Assembly: GCF_021390435.2 (NCBI RefSeq) | Contig: NZ_JAJVCN010000001.1 | Span: 2,480,001 to 2,544,000, forward strand | DNA: 64,000 nucleotides | From: Kibdelosporangium philippinense | GTDB taxonomy: Bacteria > Actinomycetota > Actinomycetes > Mycobacteriales > Pseudonocardiaceae | Direction of reading: 5' to 3' | Shown here: positions 16,693-24,852 of the stretch, piece by piece | How the letters are laid out: each line of letters starts with the position of its first letter | Numbering within the stretch: the first letter of the stretch is position 1 | Program-made: the position numbers and the translations under genes | The notes under the pieces: generated by a model | Seen by the model: only the letters and a program-made list of their open reading frames with translations | What the model was told of the DNA's origin: nothing | The model's database searches: none

Positions 16693-17408
16693 CGCTGGTC
16701 ATCCCATTCTCTCAAGCGCCAAAGCCGCTGCTCCATCCCGTCGAGGCAGCGTTGCACGGCGTACTGGAAGAGGTCGGTGTAGAAGCAGGCGACGCGCTCG
16801 GGGTCACCGGCGATGGCGGTGACGAAGTCGCCGACCGCGGCGAGGCCTGGCAGGTCGGCCCGGTCGCGAAACGCCTGGTACTGCTCGGCGTGCGTGCTGC
16901 GCATGGCGGCGATCCGGCGCTGATCGTCCTCCAACGCGATGTACTGGCACGCCGTGGTCATAACCACGTTGTACGCCAAGACGCTGTCGTCGCCGAATCC
17001 GGCTTCCAGCAACAACCTGACGCCCGCGTCGATGATCGGCCCGCCGCACGACGCGGGCGGACCGTGCATGGCCAGGCGGTACGCCACACCGGGATAGCGG
17101 CGCAGCACTTCGCGGTGATCGTCAAGCAGCAGCCCGAACCACTCGCGCCACGGCAACGTCTCCGGCGGGACGGTCAGCTCGCGGACCACGTGATCGAGCA
17201 CGAGGCTGACGACCGCTTCCCGGTCGCCGACGTGGTGGTAGATCACCGCCGGCGAGGCCGCGATCTTGGCCGCGAGCTGCCGTAACGTCCAGTTGTCCAG
17301 TCCAGTGTCCGCGGTCAGCGCGACGGCCTGCGTCACGATCTGCTCGACCGTGACCGCGGGCAGCCCGGCGCCATGGCGCGAGCGTGCTCGCTGCTGCGGA
17401 ATCCCCAT
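16689..17408 (-). CDS. TetR/AcrR-family regulator
   Basis: 239 residues. N-terminal TetR helix-turn-helix at about residues 18-65 (VTVEQIVTQAVALTADTGLD, LRQLAAKIAASPAVIYHHV). The C-terminal ligand domain resembles the TetR_C class (DHREVLRRYPGVAYRLAM). Its stop overlaps the thioesterase ATG (16689-16692), so it is transcribed with that gene and probably controls it. No operator recognised in the 64 bases before it. Confidence 0.88.
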   Translation of the reverse strand: MGIPQQRARSRHGAGLPAVTVEQIVTQAVALTADTGLDNWTLRQLAAKIAASPAVIYHHVGDREAVVSLVLDHVVRELTVPPETLPWREWFGLLLDDHREVLRRYPGVAYRLAMHGPPASCGGPIIDAGVRLLLEAGFGDDSVLAYNVVMTTACQYIALEDDQRRIAAMRSTHAEQYQAFRDRADLPGLAAVGDFVTAIAGDPERVACFYTDLFQYAVQRCLDGMEQRLWRLREWDDQR

Positions 17409-17472
17409 AGTCGCGACAGTAGCGTTTCCGGCTGCTCGGGCTCGTCGAAATGGGCAGACTTAGGGGGTTCTC

Positions 17473-18789
17473 TCACAGTGTGATCACGGTCAGGTCGATG
17501 TCGTGTGCCGTGTTCGCGGTCACGTCACGAACCCGTTCGGCCCACACGGCATGGCCGTGCTTTGTCCACAGTGGAGCGACCGGGAGTTCGCGGAGGATCT
17601 CGTTTTCCGCAAGGCGGTAGTTCTCGGCCTGGACAGCGGGATCGGCGGCGGCCGCGGCCGCGTCGACGAACTGCTGGACCGACGGGATGTTCAGGTCCTT
17701 GAACACCGCGTGCGGACTGTCCAGCTCGAAATCCAGTTGCCGCACGGAGACCGCGGGTCCGGAGCCGGTTGGCAGCGCGAGGTTGGCGCTGACCTGGTCG
17801 ATGACCGCCTTCAGTTGTGCGGGTTCGCCTTCAGTGAAGTTCACGCCGCTGAGGCCCGACTGGGTACGCAGGGTTTTCGCGGTGGCAGCGTCGAAATTGC
17901 ACGCACGGCACACGCCGGACGTTTCACCTGGCGCGATCGCGGGCGCGTACAACCTTGCCGCTGGGTCGAACTGGTCGTCGAGCGGGCCTTCGGTGACCGC
18001 CTTGCGGTTGATGGACAACGCGATCGCGTACCGCGCGGCGGGATCGGCGACCTCCGGGCCGAACACGACATAGCTGGCACTCGGCTTGGGCCAGATGACG
18101 TGGCGGGCGGCGAAATCCTGGTGCATGGCGTGGTGCCGGTTGCCGGGGAAGTCGACGGCGACGTCCAGTTTGCCCGCTTTGACCTCGTCGAACGCTTGTG
18201 TGAGGTCGCCGTAGACCTTGAGGTCGACCGTCCGCGCCTTGGCGCCGATCGGGTTGATCCGGACTAGACGGCCGCCTTTGCCGTTGTCCCAGGGGCCATC
18301 GAGCCGGAACGGGCCGTTGCCGTCGAGTTCCTTGCCTTCGCGCACCGGCAATGCCCGTGTGGACGCGAGGAATGCGGGCACGTAGCTGGCGGGGGACTTT
18401 GTGGTCAGCCGGATGGTCAGCTCGTCGGCCGGTTCGATTTTCTCGACCGGGATCGGCAGCTGTTTCCACGCGTCCACATAGGATTTGGCGGTCACCGGGG
18501 CGCCATCGTGGTACTTGCCGGGCCGCAGCTTGACGGTCCAGGTGATCTGGTCGGGGGAGCTGCTCACCGACTCCGCGGCCCTCAAGGTGACTTTGCCGGT
18601 AGCGGGGTCGTAGTCGACAAGCGGCGTGTACAGCGCGTTGCTGATCATGCGGTCCGCCGCGGGTCCGTTCGCAGGCTGGCCGATACCGACCGTGAGCAAA
18701 CCAGGCTCGGGCTGCGGAGCGGGGGCCGGAGTGCTGCTACAGCCCGTGATCGTCAGGACGACCGCGAGCAGGATCATGGTGACGCGCAT
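17473..18789 (-). CDS. Extracellular solute-binding lipoprotein, family 5 (peptide/nickel ABC)
   Basis: 438 residues from ATG 18789. A lipoprotein signal ends in LTITGCSS, so Cys near residue 18 would be lipidated. Then the SBP_bac_5 fold: MISNALYTPLVDYDPATG, WTVKLRPGKYHDGAPVTA, YVDAWKQLP. It is shorter than typical DppA/OppA proteins (about 520-560), and the C-terminal half is compact. It would bind oligopeptides outside the membrane, but no permease or ATPase gene is adjacent, so it is an orphan binding protein or works with a transporter elsewhere. Confidence 0.85.
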   Translation of the reverse strand: MRVTMILLAVVLTITGCSSTPAPAPQPEPGLLTVGIGQPANGPAADRMISNALYTPLVDYDPATGKVTLRAAESVSSSPDQITWTVKLRPGKYHDGAPVTAKSYVDAWKQLPIPVEKIEPADELTIRLTTKSPASYVPAFLASTRALPVREGKELDGNGPFRLDGPWDNGKGGRLVRINPIGAKARTVDLKVYGDLTQAFDEVKAGKLDVAVDFPGNRHHAMHQDFAARHVIWPKPSASYVVFGPEVADPAARYAIALSINRKAVTEGPLDDQFDPAARLYAPAIAPGETSGVCRACNFDAATAKTLRTQSGLSGVNFTEGEPAQLKAVIDQVSANLALPTGSGPAVSVRQLDFELDSPHAVFKDLNIPSVQQFVDAAAAAADPAVQAENYRLAENEILRELPVAPLWTKHGHAVWAERVRDVTANTAHDIDLTVITL

Positions 18790-18863
18790 GCGCAAGTCCT
18801 AGCAGATAAGGCCCTGCAGCAACGACTAACGGCCGTTGTGTCTGCTTTGGTAAGTCCCCTAGC

Positions 18864-20240
18864 GTGACCGGGGTGCGAAGTCGGTTTTTCGGTTCTGCAG
18901 TCGCAATGTCCGTGGTAGCGCTGACGTTCGTCAGTACAGTGCCCGCTCAAGCTTGCGGTGACGAGGTTTTCGGCAACCCGTCCAGCGCCGCACACGCCGG
19001 CCATAGTGGCCCCAAAGCCGAGGGGGTGACCGCGACCAGCGCGGTCAAGAACGTTGAACAAGTGGCCAACCTGCCAGACGCGGCCGGAGCCACCTCGGTC
19101 CGGTTCCTGAAGTACGGCCACAAGGACGTGCTGTTCGTCTCCGGCACGTTCGGCCTGAAGTCCTACGACGTGGACAATCCACGCAAGCCGAAACTGCTCG
19201 GCGAAGTGAAACTGCCAGGCTTCTGGCAAGGTGAAGACACCGAGGTCGACGAGAAACGCAAGCTCGTCTTCCTCGCCCGCGACCCACGCGCCTACGGCGG
19301 CACCACCCAGACCGGTGAGTCCGGCATCTACACGGTCGACGCCAAGCGCCCGGACAAACTGGAGATCATCAGCTACGTGAAGGTCCCAGCGGGCCACACG
19401 ACCAGCTGCGTGAACGACTGCCGATACGTCTGGACCGGCGGCCCGGCGAAAGCCAACGACCAACCCGCCGACTGGGGCGGCCGCCCAATCTGGGTGACGG
19501 ACATGAAGGACCCGCGTAACCCAAAGGTCTTCCCGCAGCCGATCGACCTGTACCGCAACGATGGCAAGACCGACTATGCGCACGACGTCCAGGTGGACGC
19601 CATGGGCATCGCGTGGTCGTCGGGGCGTGGCGGCGTTCGTGGCTACTGGACCGATGGCTGGCACCGTGACCCGACAATGGGCAAGGTCCGCAAGGCCACA
19701 GCGCTGAACCCGGTGCCTTACGCCGGTGGCGGCATCTCGGAGCTGGCGGCGCCGTCGAAGTTCATGCACAACAGCTACCGGCCGGTTGGCTGGCGTGCCA
19801 AGGATGGCGGCGACCACTCGCGGTGGAGCGACTTGATCTACGCGACCGAGGAGTCCTTCCTCGACGGATGCGCTGGCGACGGCATCCTGGTGATCGCGTC
19901 GCTGAAGGGCTCTTACGGCGGCGAAGGCTGGCGGTCGACGCCGGACAAGCCGTTCCGCCTCAAGACCATCGGCAGCTGGAGCGTCGCCGGGCAGGAAGGC
20001 AGCGATCCGGCCAGCGGTGACTGCTCGGCGCACTATTTCGATGTTGAGGGCAAGATCCTCGTGCAATCGTTCTACGCCCAGGGCACGCGGTTCCTTGACA
20101 TCAGCGACCCGACCAACCCCCGGCAGATCGCGTACCACCGTCCGGGCGATGGCCGCTCTTGGTACCCCGCGTGGCACAAGGGCTTGGTCTATGTGGCCGA
20201 CAACACCCGTGGCATCGACATCCTGAAGCTCACGCGCTGA
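18864..20240 (+). CDS. Secreted LVIVD-repeat protein
   Basis: 458 residues from GTG 18864 (another GTG at 18873 is possible; neither has a clear ribosome site). A signal peptide (SAVAMSVVALTFVSTVPAQA) precedes a mature part built of beta-propeller-like LVIVD repeats: FGLKSYDVDNPRKPKLLGEV, IYTVDAKRPDKLEIISYV, IWVTDMKDPRNPKVFP and FLDISDPTNPRQIAYHRP. Paired cysteines (TSCVNDCRYVW, DGCAGDG) suit an exported protein. Molecular function is unknown; members are common secreted proteins in actinomycetes. The gene is followed by a strong hairpin. Confidence 0.82.
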   Translation: MTGVRSRFFGSAVAMSVVALTFVSTVPAQACGDEVFGNPSSAAHAGHSGPKAEGVTATSAVKNVEQVANLPDAAGATSVRFLKYGHKDVLFVSGTFGLKSYDVDNPRKPKLLGEVKLPGFWQGEDTEVDEKRKLVFLARDPRAYGGTTQTGESGIYTVDAKRPDKLEIISYVKVPAGHTTSCVNDCRYVWTGGPAKANDQPADWGGRPIWVTDMKDPRNPKVFPQPIDLYRNDGKTDYAHDVQVDAMGIAWSSGRGGVRGYWTDGWHRDPTMGKVRKATALNPVPYAGGGISELAAPSKFMHNSYRPVGWRAKDGGDHSRWSDLIYATEESFLDGCAGDGILVIASLKGSYGGEGWRSTPDKPFRLKTIGSWSVAGQEGSDPASGDCSAHYFDVEGKILVQSFYAQGTRFLDISDPTNPRQIAYHRPGDGRSWYPAWHKGLVYVADNTRGIDILKLTR

Positions 20241-20256
20241 ATCCAACGCCCAAGTG

Positions 20257-20302
20257 CGCGCCCCATGAAACATTGGCAGCTGCCGATGTTTCATGGGGCG
20301 CG
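20257..20302. terminator. Strong hairpin after the LVIVD gene
   Basis: A perfect 17-bp stem (CGCGCCCCATGAAACAT with its complement) and a 12-base loop that itself contains GGCAGCTGCC. It begins 17 bases after the stop at 20240. No T-run follows, so it fits an actinobacterial GC-rich terminator. Confidence 0.65.
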
Positions 20303-20527
20303 TCGGCTACCAGCCAAGCGCGTCGGTCAGTGGCCGGTTCTAGTGTCCATTGTGGACATCAAAACCGCCTCGATAGTCACGTGCCCCACACGCCCCACCT
20401 GTTACCTCGGTTTATGCCGTGAAGACATCCCTCGCGGCGTCTAACTCCGCAAAACAGCCCCTCACAGCGGGCGGGCTGGCAACGCCCGACCCCGCCTCTC
20501 GTACCCGGCGAGCAGGCAACGGCCGAA

Positions 20528-20573
20528 AGATGTCGTACCCCTGCGGTAGCGTAAAAATCAGGGGTCCCCCTGG
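20528..20573. repeat. Direct repeat copy 1 in a 712-base gene-free gap
   Basis: A 25-mer starting AGATGTCGTACC and ending GGTAGCGT, followed by an AT-rich turn and a run of G and C (CAGGGGTCCCCCTGG). An identical 25-mer is found 147 bases downstream. I see no real gene in 20241-20952; the frames there have no recognisable content. The repeat family is unknown to me. Confidence 0.6.
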
Positions 20574-20674
20574 GGAATTGCTGTTGCGGTCGGGGCTGCC
20601 GTCGCACGGTGTTGGGTGTGGCCCAAAGTAGGGCGCTCGTACCCGACCCCCGTTGGGCGTGCGCCTGCGCAGCT

Positions 20675-20719
20675 AGATGTCGTACCCCTGCGGTAGCGTG
20701 AAATCAAGGGCGCCCCTGG
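20675..20719. repeat. Direct repeat copy 2 in the same gap
   Basis: The same 25-mer as at 20528, followed by a variant of the same tail (GAAATCAAGGGCGCCCCTGG). Both copies keep a G/C-rich inverted end, so each unit may fold as a small hairpin. Confidence 0.6.
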
Positions 20720-20730
20720 TGACGGTTTTT

Positions 20731-20767
20731 GTCGCCTCGAGTCGGCTCAGGGGTGGCTCGAGGCGAC
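20731..20767. repeat. Inverted repeat before the SpoIIE-type gene
   Basis: GTCGCCTCGAG and CTCGAGGCGAC, perfect 11-base arms around a 15-base loop, just after TTTTT (20726-20730). A G-rich tract with repeated GGCGACTCGGG follows to about 20870. It may end transcription or regulate the downstream gene. Confidence 0.45.
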
Positions 20768-20952
20768 TCGGGCATTGGGTTGGGGCGACTCGGGCGATGA
20801 GGGCGTTGGCTCGGGGTTGCCAGGGTTGGCTCTGGTCGGCTCGGATGCGCGGGCCAACAGGTTGGGGATCCGCAGGTTTAAGCCTTCGCGATCCCGGGTA
20901 GCCCCTTCCGGGGCGTGGGCATCTCGCCCAGGCAAGAGGGAGTGAGCCGCTC

Positions 20953-22806
20953 GTGGGACGTGCGATCGGGGGCGATCCGGCTGACGTGGCCCGAGCCTTC
21001 GAGCATCTGCCAGCCGTGGTCTGGATGCTTGAAGGTCCAGAGCACATCGTGGTCGCCGCCAACCGGGCCGCGAGGGCGAGTGTCGGAGATCTCGACCTGA
21101 TCGGGATGCCGATCAGGCTGGCTGGCAAGTCGTTGCCGGGAACCCGGCTGCTGGACATGCTCGACGAGGTCTACCGCGAGGGCCGGACCCTCTCGGTCCA
21201 AGAACCGGACGCGCTGGTGACCGTGCGACCGGTGATCGACGCCTACGACGTGGTGACCGGCCTCGTGGCACAGGCCGTGGTGACTGCCGATCAACCACCG
21301 CCGTTCAGGCGTGACGAACACGAGGTCGCCCTCGACCTCCAGCTCGCGGTGCTGCCCCATGGTCTGCCGGTTCTGCCGGAGATCAGCATGGCGGCCGCCT
21401 ACCTCCCGGCTGGCGCGAACGATGCGGCGGGTGGGGACTGGTTCGAGGTGGTGCCGATGCCGGGCCGCAGACTCGGGCTCATTGTCGGTGACGTTGTCGG
21501 GCACGGGCCGCGGGCGTCGGCGATCATGGGCCAACTGCGAGCGATCGTTGCGGAGCGGATGCTCCTCGGCAGCGATCTCCGAAACGTCGTCAACGCGCTG
21601 GACACGTTCGCCCGAAGCGCGCCGGAGGCGCGTGGCACTACTGTCTGCGTGGCGATCCTGAACAGGCAAACCGGGTCGTTGGAGTACTGCACGCGTGGTC
21701 ACCCGCCGCCTCTTGTAGTCAGCGCGAACGGCGACACGAGGGTCCTGCCGCAGCCGAGCGGGCCGCCGTTGGCCTTCGGTGACGGCGACTTCATGTTCGC
21801 CGAGGATGTGTTGTGGCCGGGCGAGACGATCCTGCTTTACTCGGACGGCGCGGTGGAACGGCCGGGGCGCACGATGGTCGACGGGATCGGCGAGCTGGCC
21901 GCGTGTTCTGCCCAGGTTGTGCGGTTCAACGGGACCGGTCAGCGCTTGCTGTCCGACCGGATCTGCCAGGGCGGCATGCAGTTGATCGAACGCAGCCACG
22001 CGCCGCACGACGACGCGAGCCTGCTGGCGGTGACGGTGCTGCTGCCGTTCGTCGAGCCGCTGATGATGTCTGTGCCCGCCATCCCGGAGAAACTGACCGA
22101 GGTTCGGCGTGAGCTCGGCAAATGGCTCGCCGATCTGCGGCTGATGGAAGATGACCTCGTCGCGGTGGAACTGAGCGTGATCGAGGCCGTCACCAACAGC
22201 ATCGAACACGCGTACGCCGAACCGGGTGGAACCGTGCAGATCGAAGCGGCGCTCGACGAGATCGGTCGCCTGCATATCCAGGTCGCGGATACCGGTGCGT
22301 GGAAGAAACCCGACGACGAACCGGGTTTCCGCGGTCGTGGCATGCTGATGATGCGCGAATCCATGGATGAGATGCGTTTGTCCACCACATCAAAGGGAAC
22401 AGTGGTGGAGATGTCCAAAACCGTGCGACGGCCGGTACGAACCGGCGCGACCCGTGTGGCGCCCGCGCGCGATGGAGAAGCTGAAGAACTGCACATCGAG
22501 TCGATGAGCGCACCGGACTCCTTGTGGCTCACGGTTTCCGGGGCACTCGACGGTAGTTCGGCCGCGCGGCTGCGAAGCGCGTTGCTGGAAGCCGCGCGTG
22601 GCGGAAGTCGTTTGCCGATCACACTTGTGCTCGACGACGTGACCGCTCTCGGCAGCGCTGGTCTAAGAGTCCTGACTGAACAAGGCAGGCGGTTGGGTGA
22701 CGCGGGCAGGTTGCTTCGCGTTGTCGCTTCGCCGAACAGCCCGGCCGGGAACGTGTTGTCGATCAGCGGCGTCGACATGTTGCTCGATGTGCGGTCACAT
22801 GCTTGA
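20953..22806 (+). CDS. SpoIIE-type PP2C phosphatase with RsbW-like kinase and STAS domains
   Basis: 617 residues from GTG 20953 (AGAGGGAG ten bases upstream). Order: PAS-like N-terminus (EHLPAVVWMLEGPEHIVVAA), a PP2C/SpoIIE phosphatase about residues 130-350 (AGGDWFEVV, GLIVGDVVGHGPRA, ILLYSDGAVE, HDDASLLAV with metal aspartates), an anti-sigma HATPase about 370-480 (VIEAVTNSIEHAYAEPGG, GFRGRGMLMMRE), and a STAS domain about 515-617 (VSGALDGSSAARLRSALLEA, TLVLDDVTALGSAGLRVL). These are the three parts of a partner-switching module in one chain: phosphatase, anti-sigma kinase and antagonist. It should tune a sigma factor or another STAS target under stress. No sigma gene is near. Confidence 0.9.
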   Translation: MGRAIGGDPADVARAFEHLPAVVWMLEGPEHIVVAANRAARASVGDLDLIGMPIRLAGKSLPGTRLLDMLDEVYREGRTLSVQEPDALVTVRPVIDAYDVVTGLVAQAVVTADQPPPFRRDEHEVALDLQLAVLPHGLPVLPEISMAAAYLPAGANDAAGGDWFEVVPMPGRRLGLIVGDVVGHGPRASAIMGQLRAIVAERMLLGSDLRNVVNALDTFARSAPEARGTTVCVAILNRQTGSLEYCTRGHPPPLVVSANGDTRVLPQPSGPPLAFGDGDFMFAEDVLWPGETILLYSDGAVERPGRTMVDGIGELAACSAQVVRFNGTGQRLLSDRICQGGMQLIERSHAPHDDASLLAVTVLLPFVEPLMMSVPAIPEKLTEVRRELGKWLADLRLMEDDLVAVELSVIEAVTNSIEHAYAEPGGTVQIEAALDEIGRLHIQVADTGAWKKPDDEPGFRGRGMLMMRESMDEMRLSTTSKGTVVEMSKTVRRPVRTGATRVAPARDGEAEELHIESMSAPDSLWLTVSGALDGSSAARLRSALLEAARGGSRLPITLVLDDVTALGSAGLRVLTEQGRRLGDAGRLLRVVASPNSPAGNVLSISGVDMLLDVRSHA

Positions 22807-22873
22807 TCTGCGGGTTCGCGCGGTACCCCATAGGTTGGACATGCGAGAAAACCCAACCCAGAAGGAGCGGATA

Positions 22874-23173
22874 ATGCTCGCAGTTACGGATGCCGCTGCC
22901 CAGGCCATTGGTGCCTTGACCAGTCAGAACGGTCAGCAGGAAGCCGAGGGCGGGCTCCGGTTCAGTTTGCAGTCCAATGATGACGCGGGCGCCCAGCTTG
23001 CGCTCGCGGTGACCAAACAGCCGGAGCAGGGCGACCAGGTCGTCACCACCGACAGCGGCGCGAACGTGTATCTCGAACGCGGGGCAGCCGAGTTCCTTGA
23101 CGACAAGGTGCTCGACATCCAACGCAACAACGACGGCGAGGTCGCCTTCGCCCTTGCGCCTCAAGGAGTGTAG
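22874..23173 (+). CDS. HesB/IscA-like protein without cysteines
   Basis: 99 residues, ATG 22874 with GAAGGAG upstream. The fold pattern matches the A-type Fe-S carrier domain (MLAVTDAAAQAIGALTS, GLRFSLQSND, DSGANVYLERGAAEFLDDKV, LDIQ). All three cysteines that hold the cluster in IscA are missing, which is common in an actinobacterial subgroup of unknown role. It is followed at once by a good terminator, so it is a single-gene or last-gene transcript. Cluster handling therefore cannot be assumed. Confidence 0.75.
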   Translation: MLAVTDAAAQAIGALTSQNGQQEAEGGLRFSLQSNDDAGAQLALAVTKQPEQGDQVVTTDSGANVYLERGAAEFLDDKVLDIQRNNDGEVAFALAPQGV

Positions 23174-23184
23174 AGAGTGAAGGT

Positions 23185-23221
23185 CGGGCTGAAGGCGGGC
23201 GTGGCGGTCGCCTTCAGCCCG
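23185..23221 (+). terminator. Hairpin terminator after the HesB-like gene
   Basis: Perfect 13-base arms CGGGCTGAAGGCG / CGCCTTCAGCCCG with an 11-base loop, starting 12 bases after the stop codon. No long T-run, as usual for high-GC terminators. Confidence 0.75.
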
Positions 23222-23330
23222 GCCACTTGGGTGCCCCTCATCGCACACGTTTGCACCGGCTCTAGATCAAGATATGACCCCGGTCCCGGCACGGCCATGA
23301 CGAATATGACCTAGGTATGGCGAAGAACCC

Positions 23331-24332
23331 CTAGTGGTTGCTCGCAGCGGAACTCGTCTGTCCTAAACGGACCTTCCGGAACACCAGGACCCACGCCACC
23401 AGCGCGATGGCGAAGGCTGGCAGCCACATCGCCCTGGCCAACAGCCACGTGGGATGATCCGGCGAGGCGTGCAGACCAGGCACGATACCGAATGCGTTGA
23501 GTGGCAAAATGATCGTCAGCAAGGCACTTTGATGTAGCAAGAACAGTGCCAGTGCGTGCCGGTTGATCCAATTGGTTATGCGCCACCGTATTGGCCTGGC
23601 GAGCAGCAACGCCAGCCCGATCTGCGCTGCCGCCAAAGCCAACGCGGCGAGGGAGGGCGGTGCGAGGTTCGAACGCGGCTCGCCCGTGCCACCGACCGCG
23701 CTGACCGGGAACCCGGCAAACGTCACAAGTAAGAAGTACGCGACCGCTCCCGTTGTCAGCAAAGGCAAACCCCACTTCGGACGCAGGCCGACGCGTGCCA
23801 TCACCATGCCCGCTTGCCAAGGCGCCCACCACACGGCCAAGACGTTGATCTCGCTGAGACTCAGCTCCCCAGTCACGGAAAGCGCGACCGGGAAGAAAAT
23901 CGCCCACGCGCCAAGCTGTTCGTCCAACCATCGGAACACCGGCGTGAGCGCCTGTAGGACCACGTAAACACCCAGAAACCACAATGGACTGACAACCAGG
24001 TGGATGACGGAACTGGCAGTCGCGCGCGGCATCGTGCTGGCAGCGATGACCAACCCCCACACCAGCAAGACAATGGCGACCGGAATGGCGAGCCTGCGAA
24101 CCTTGTGCCATAAGCCTGTTTTGGAACGGGCGGCGGCAAACCCACCGGCGAAGAAGAAAAGCCCTAGTGTCTGCAACAACCAGCTCACCGGAGCGAGATC
24201 CGGCATCCACCGCAACGGACTCTGCACGGTCAACCCGTCCGGCCCGGCGACCAGAGCGGTCACCAGCCAATGACCCGCGATCACCCCGACAACGGCGACA
24301 GCGCGAATCAGATCGACCGCCGGGTCTCTCAT
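23331..24332 (-). CDS. Acyltransferase-3 family membrane protein
   Basis: 333 residues with about 10 hydrophobic helices. The N-terminus DLIRAVAVVGVIAGHW has the conserved RxxAxxxVxxxH of OafA/NodX-type acyltransferases, with the catalytic-type histidine, and LGLFFFAGGFAAARS follows. Members move acyl groups onto extracellular sugars or lipids across the membrane. It is short compared with OafA proteins (about 380-650) because it has no SGNH or extra C-terminal part. Convergent with the HesB-like gene and divergent from the DUF1707 gene; substrate unknown. Confidence 0.8.
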   Translation of the reverse strand: MRDPAVDLIRAVAVVGVIAGHWLVTALVAGPDGLTVQSPLRWMPDLAPVSWLLQTLGLFFFAGGFAAARSKTGLWHKVRRLAIPVAIVLLVWGLVIAASTMPRATASSVIHLVVSPLWFLGVYVVLQALTPVFRWLDEQLGAWAIFFPVALSVTGELSLSEINVLAVWWAPWQAGMVMARVGLRPKWGLPLLTTGAVAYFLLVTFAGFPVSAVGGTGEPRSNLAPPSLAALALAAAQIGLALLLARPIRWRITNWINRHALALFLLHQSALLTIILPLNAFGIVPGLHASPDHPTWLLARAMWLPAFAIALVAWVLVFRKVRLGQTSSAASNH

Positions 24333-24381
24333 GCCCAGATTGTGACTCAGTAGCCCGGCGATCCGCTTTTAGAATGCGGCC

Positions 24382-24828
24382 ATGGGCGAGGGCACCATCC
24401 GGATCAGCGATGCGGAACGTGAAGAAGCCGTCACAAAACTAGGCGAGCACATGACCACGGGCCGCTTGGACCTGTCCGAGTACGAAGAGCGCTGTGGCCA
24501 GGCGGCAGCGGCCCGGACGAGGGCGGACCTGGAAGCACTGTTCGAGGACCTGCCCGCACCCCACCCGGACCTGAGCTCGGCGACCCGCCCAGTGGACCTG
24601 GTCAAGAAGACCGGGCAGCTGGTCAGCAGGTCCAGCAAGGTTGAAACCCCGGCGACCGCCGCGCTCGACGCGATCGCCGAAGTGGCGTTCGTAGTGGGGA
24701 TCCCGGCGGCAATCCTGCTGACGATCTTCCTGGGCATGTGGTGGCTGTTCATCCCGGTCGGCGCGGTCCTCGTGATAGCGGGCAGCGCCAGCGACGCGGC
24801 GAAGAAGCGCGCCGAATCCGCTGAGTGA
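24382..24828 (+). CDS. DUF1707 (SHOCT-like) membrane protein
   Basis: 148 residues. The first 50 residues are the DUF1707 domain (GTIRISDAEREEAVTKLGEH, GRLDLSEYEERCGQA, DLEALFEDLP), and a helical hydrophobic pair follows (FVVGIPAAILLTIFLGMWWL, FIPVGAVLVIAG). It would be a small membrane protein with a cytoplasmic DUF1707 head. The role of the domain is unknown. The TIR gene starts 24 bases later on the same strand and may belong to the same transcript. Confidence 0.8.
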   Translation: MGEGTIRISDAEREEAVTKLGEHMTTGRLDLSEYEERCGQAAAARTRADLEALFEDLPAPHPDLSSATRPVDLVKKTGQLVSRSSKVETPATAALDAIAEVAFVVGIPAAILLTIFLGMWWLFIPVGAVLVIAGSASDAAKKRAESAE

Positions 24829-24852
24829 GCGCGAGCTGTAGAGTTCGGTGAC

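Noticed and set aside
18774..20294. A 506-residue open frame on the minus strand
   Set aside because: It lies opposite the LVIVD gene, whose plus-strand product has a signal peptide and repeat motifs. The minus frame is an open shadow of high-GC third-base bias.
20673..21158. Minus-strand frame of 161 residues overlapping the SpoIIE gene start
   Set aside because: It covers the direct repeats and the 5' end of a well-supported gene on the other strand; its sequence is low in complexity and shows no domain.
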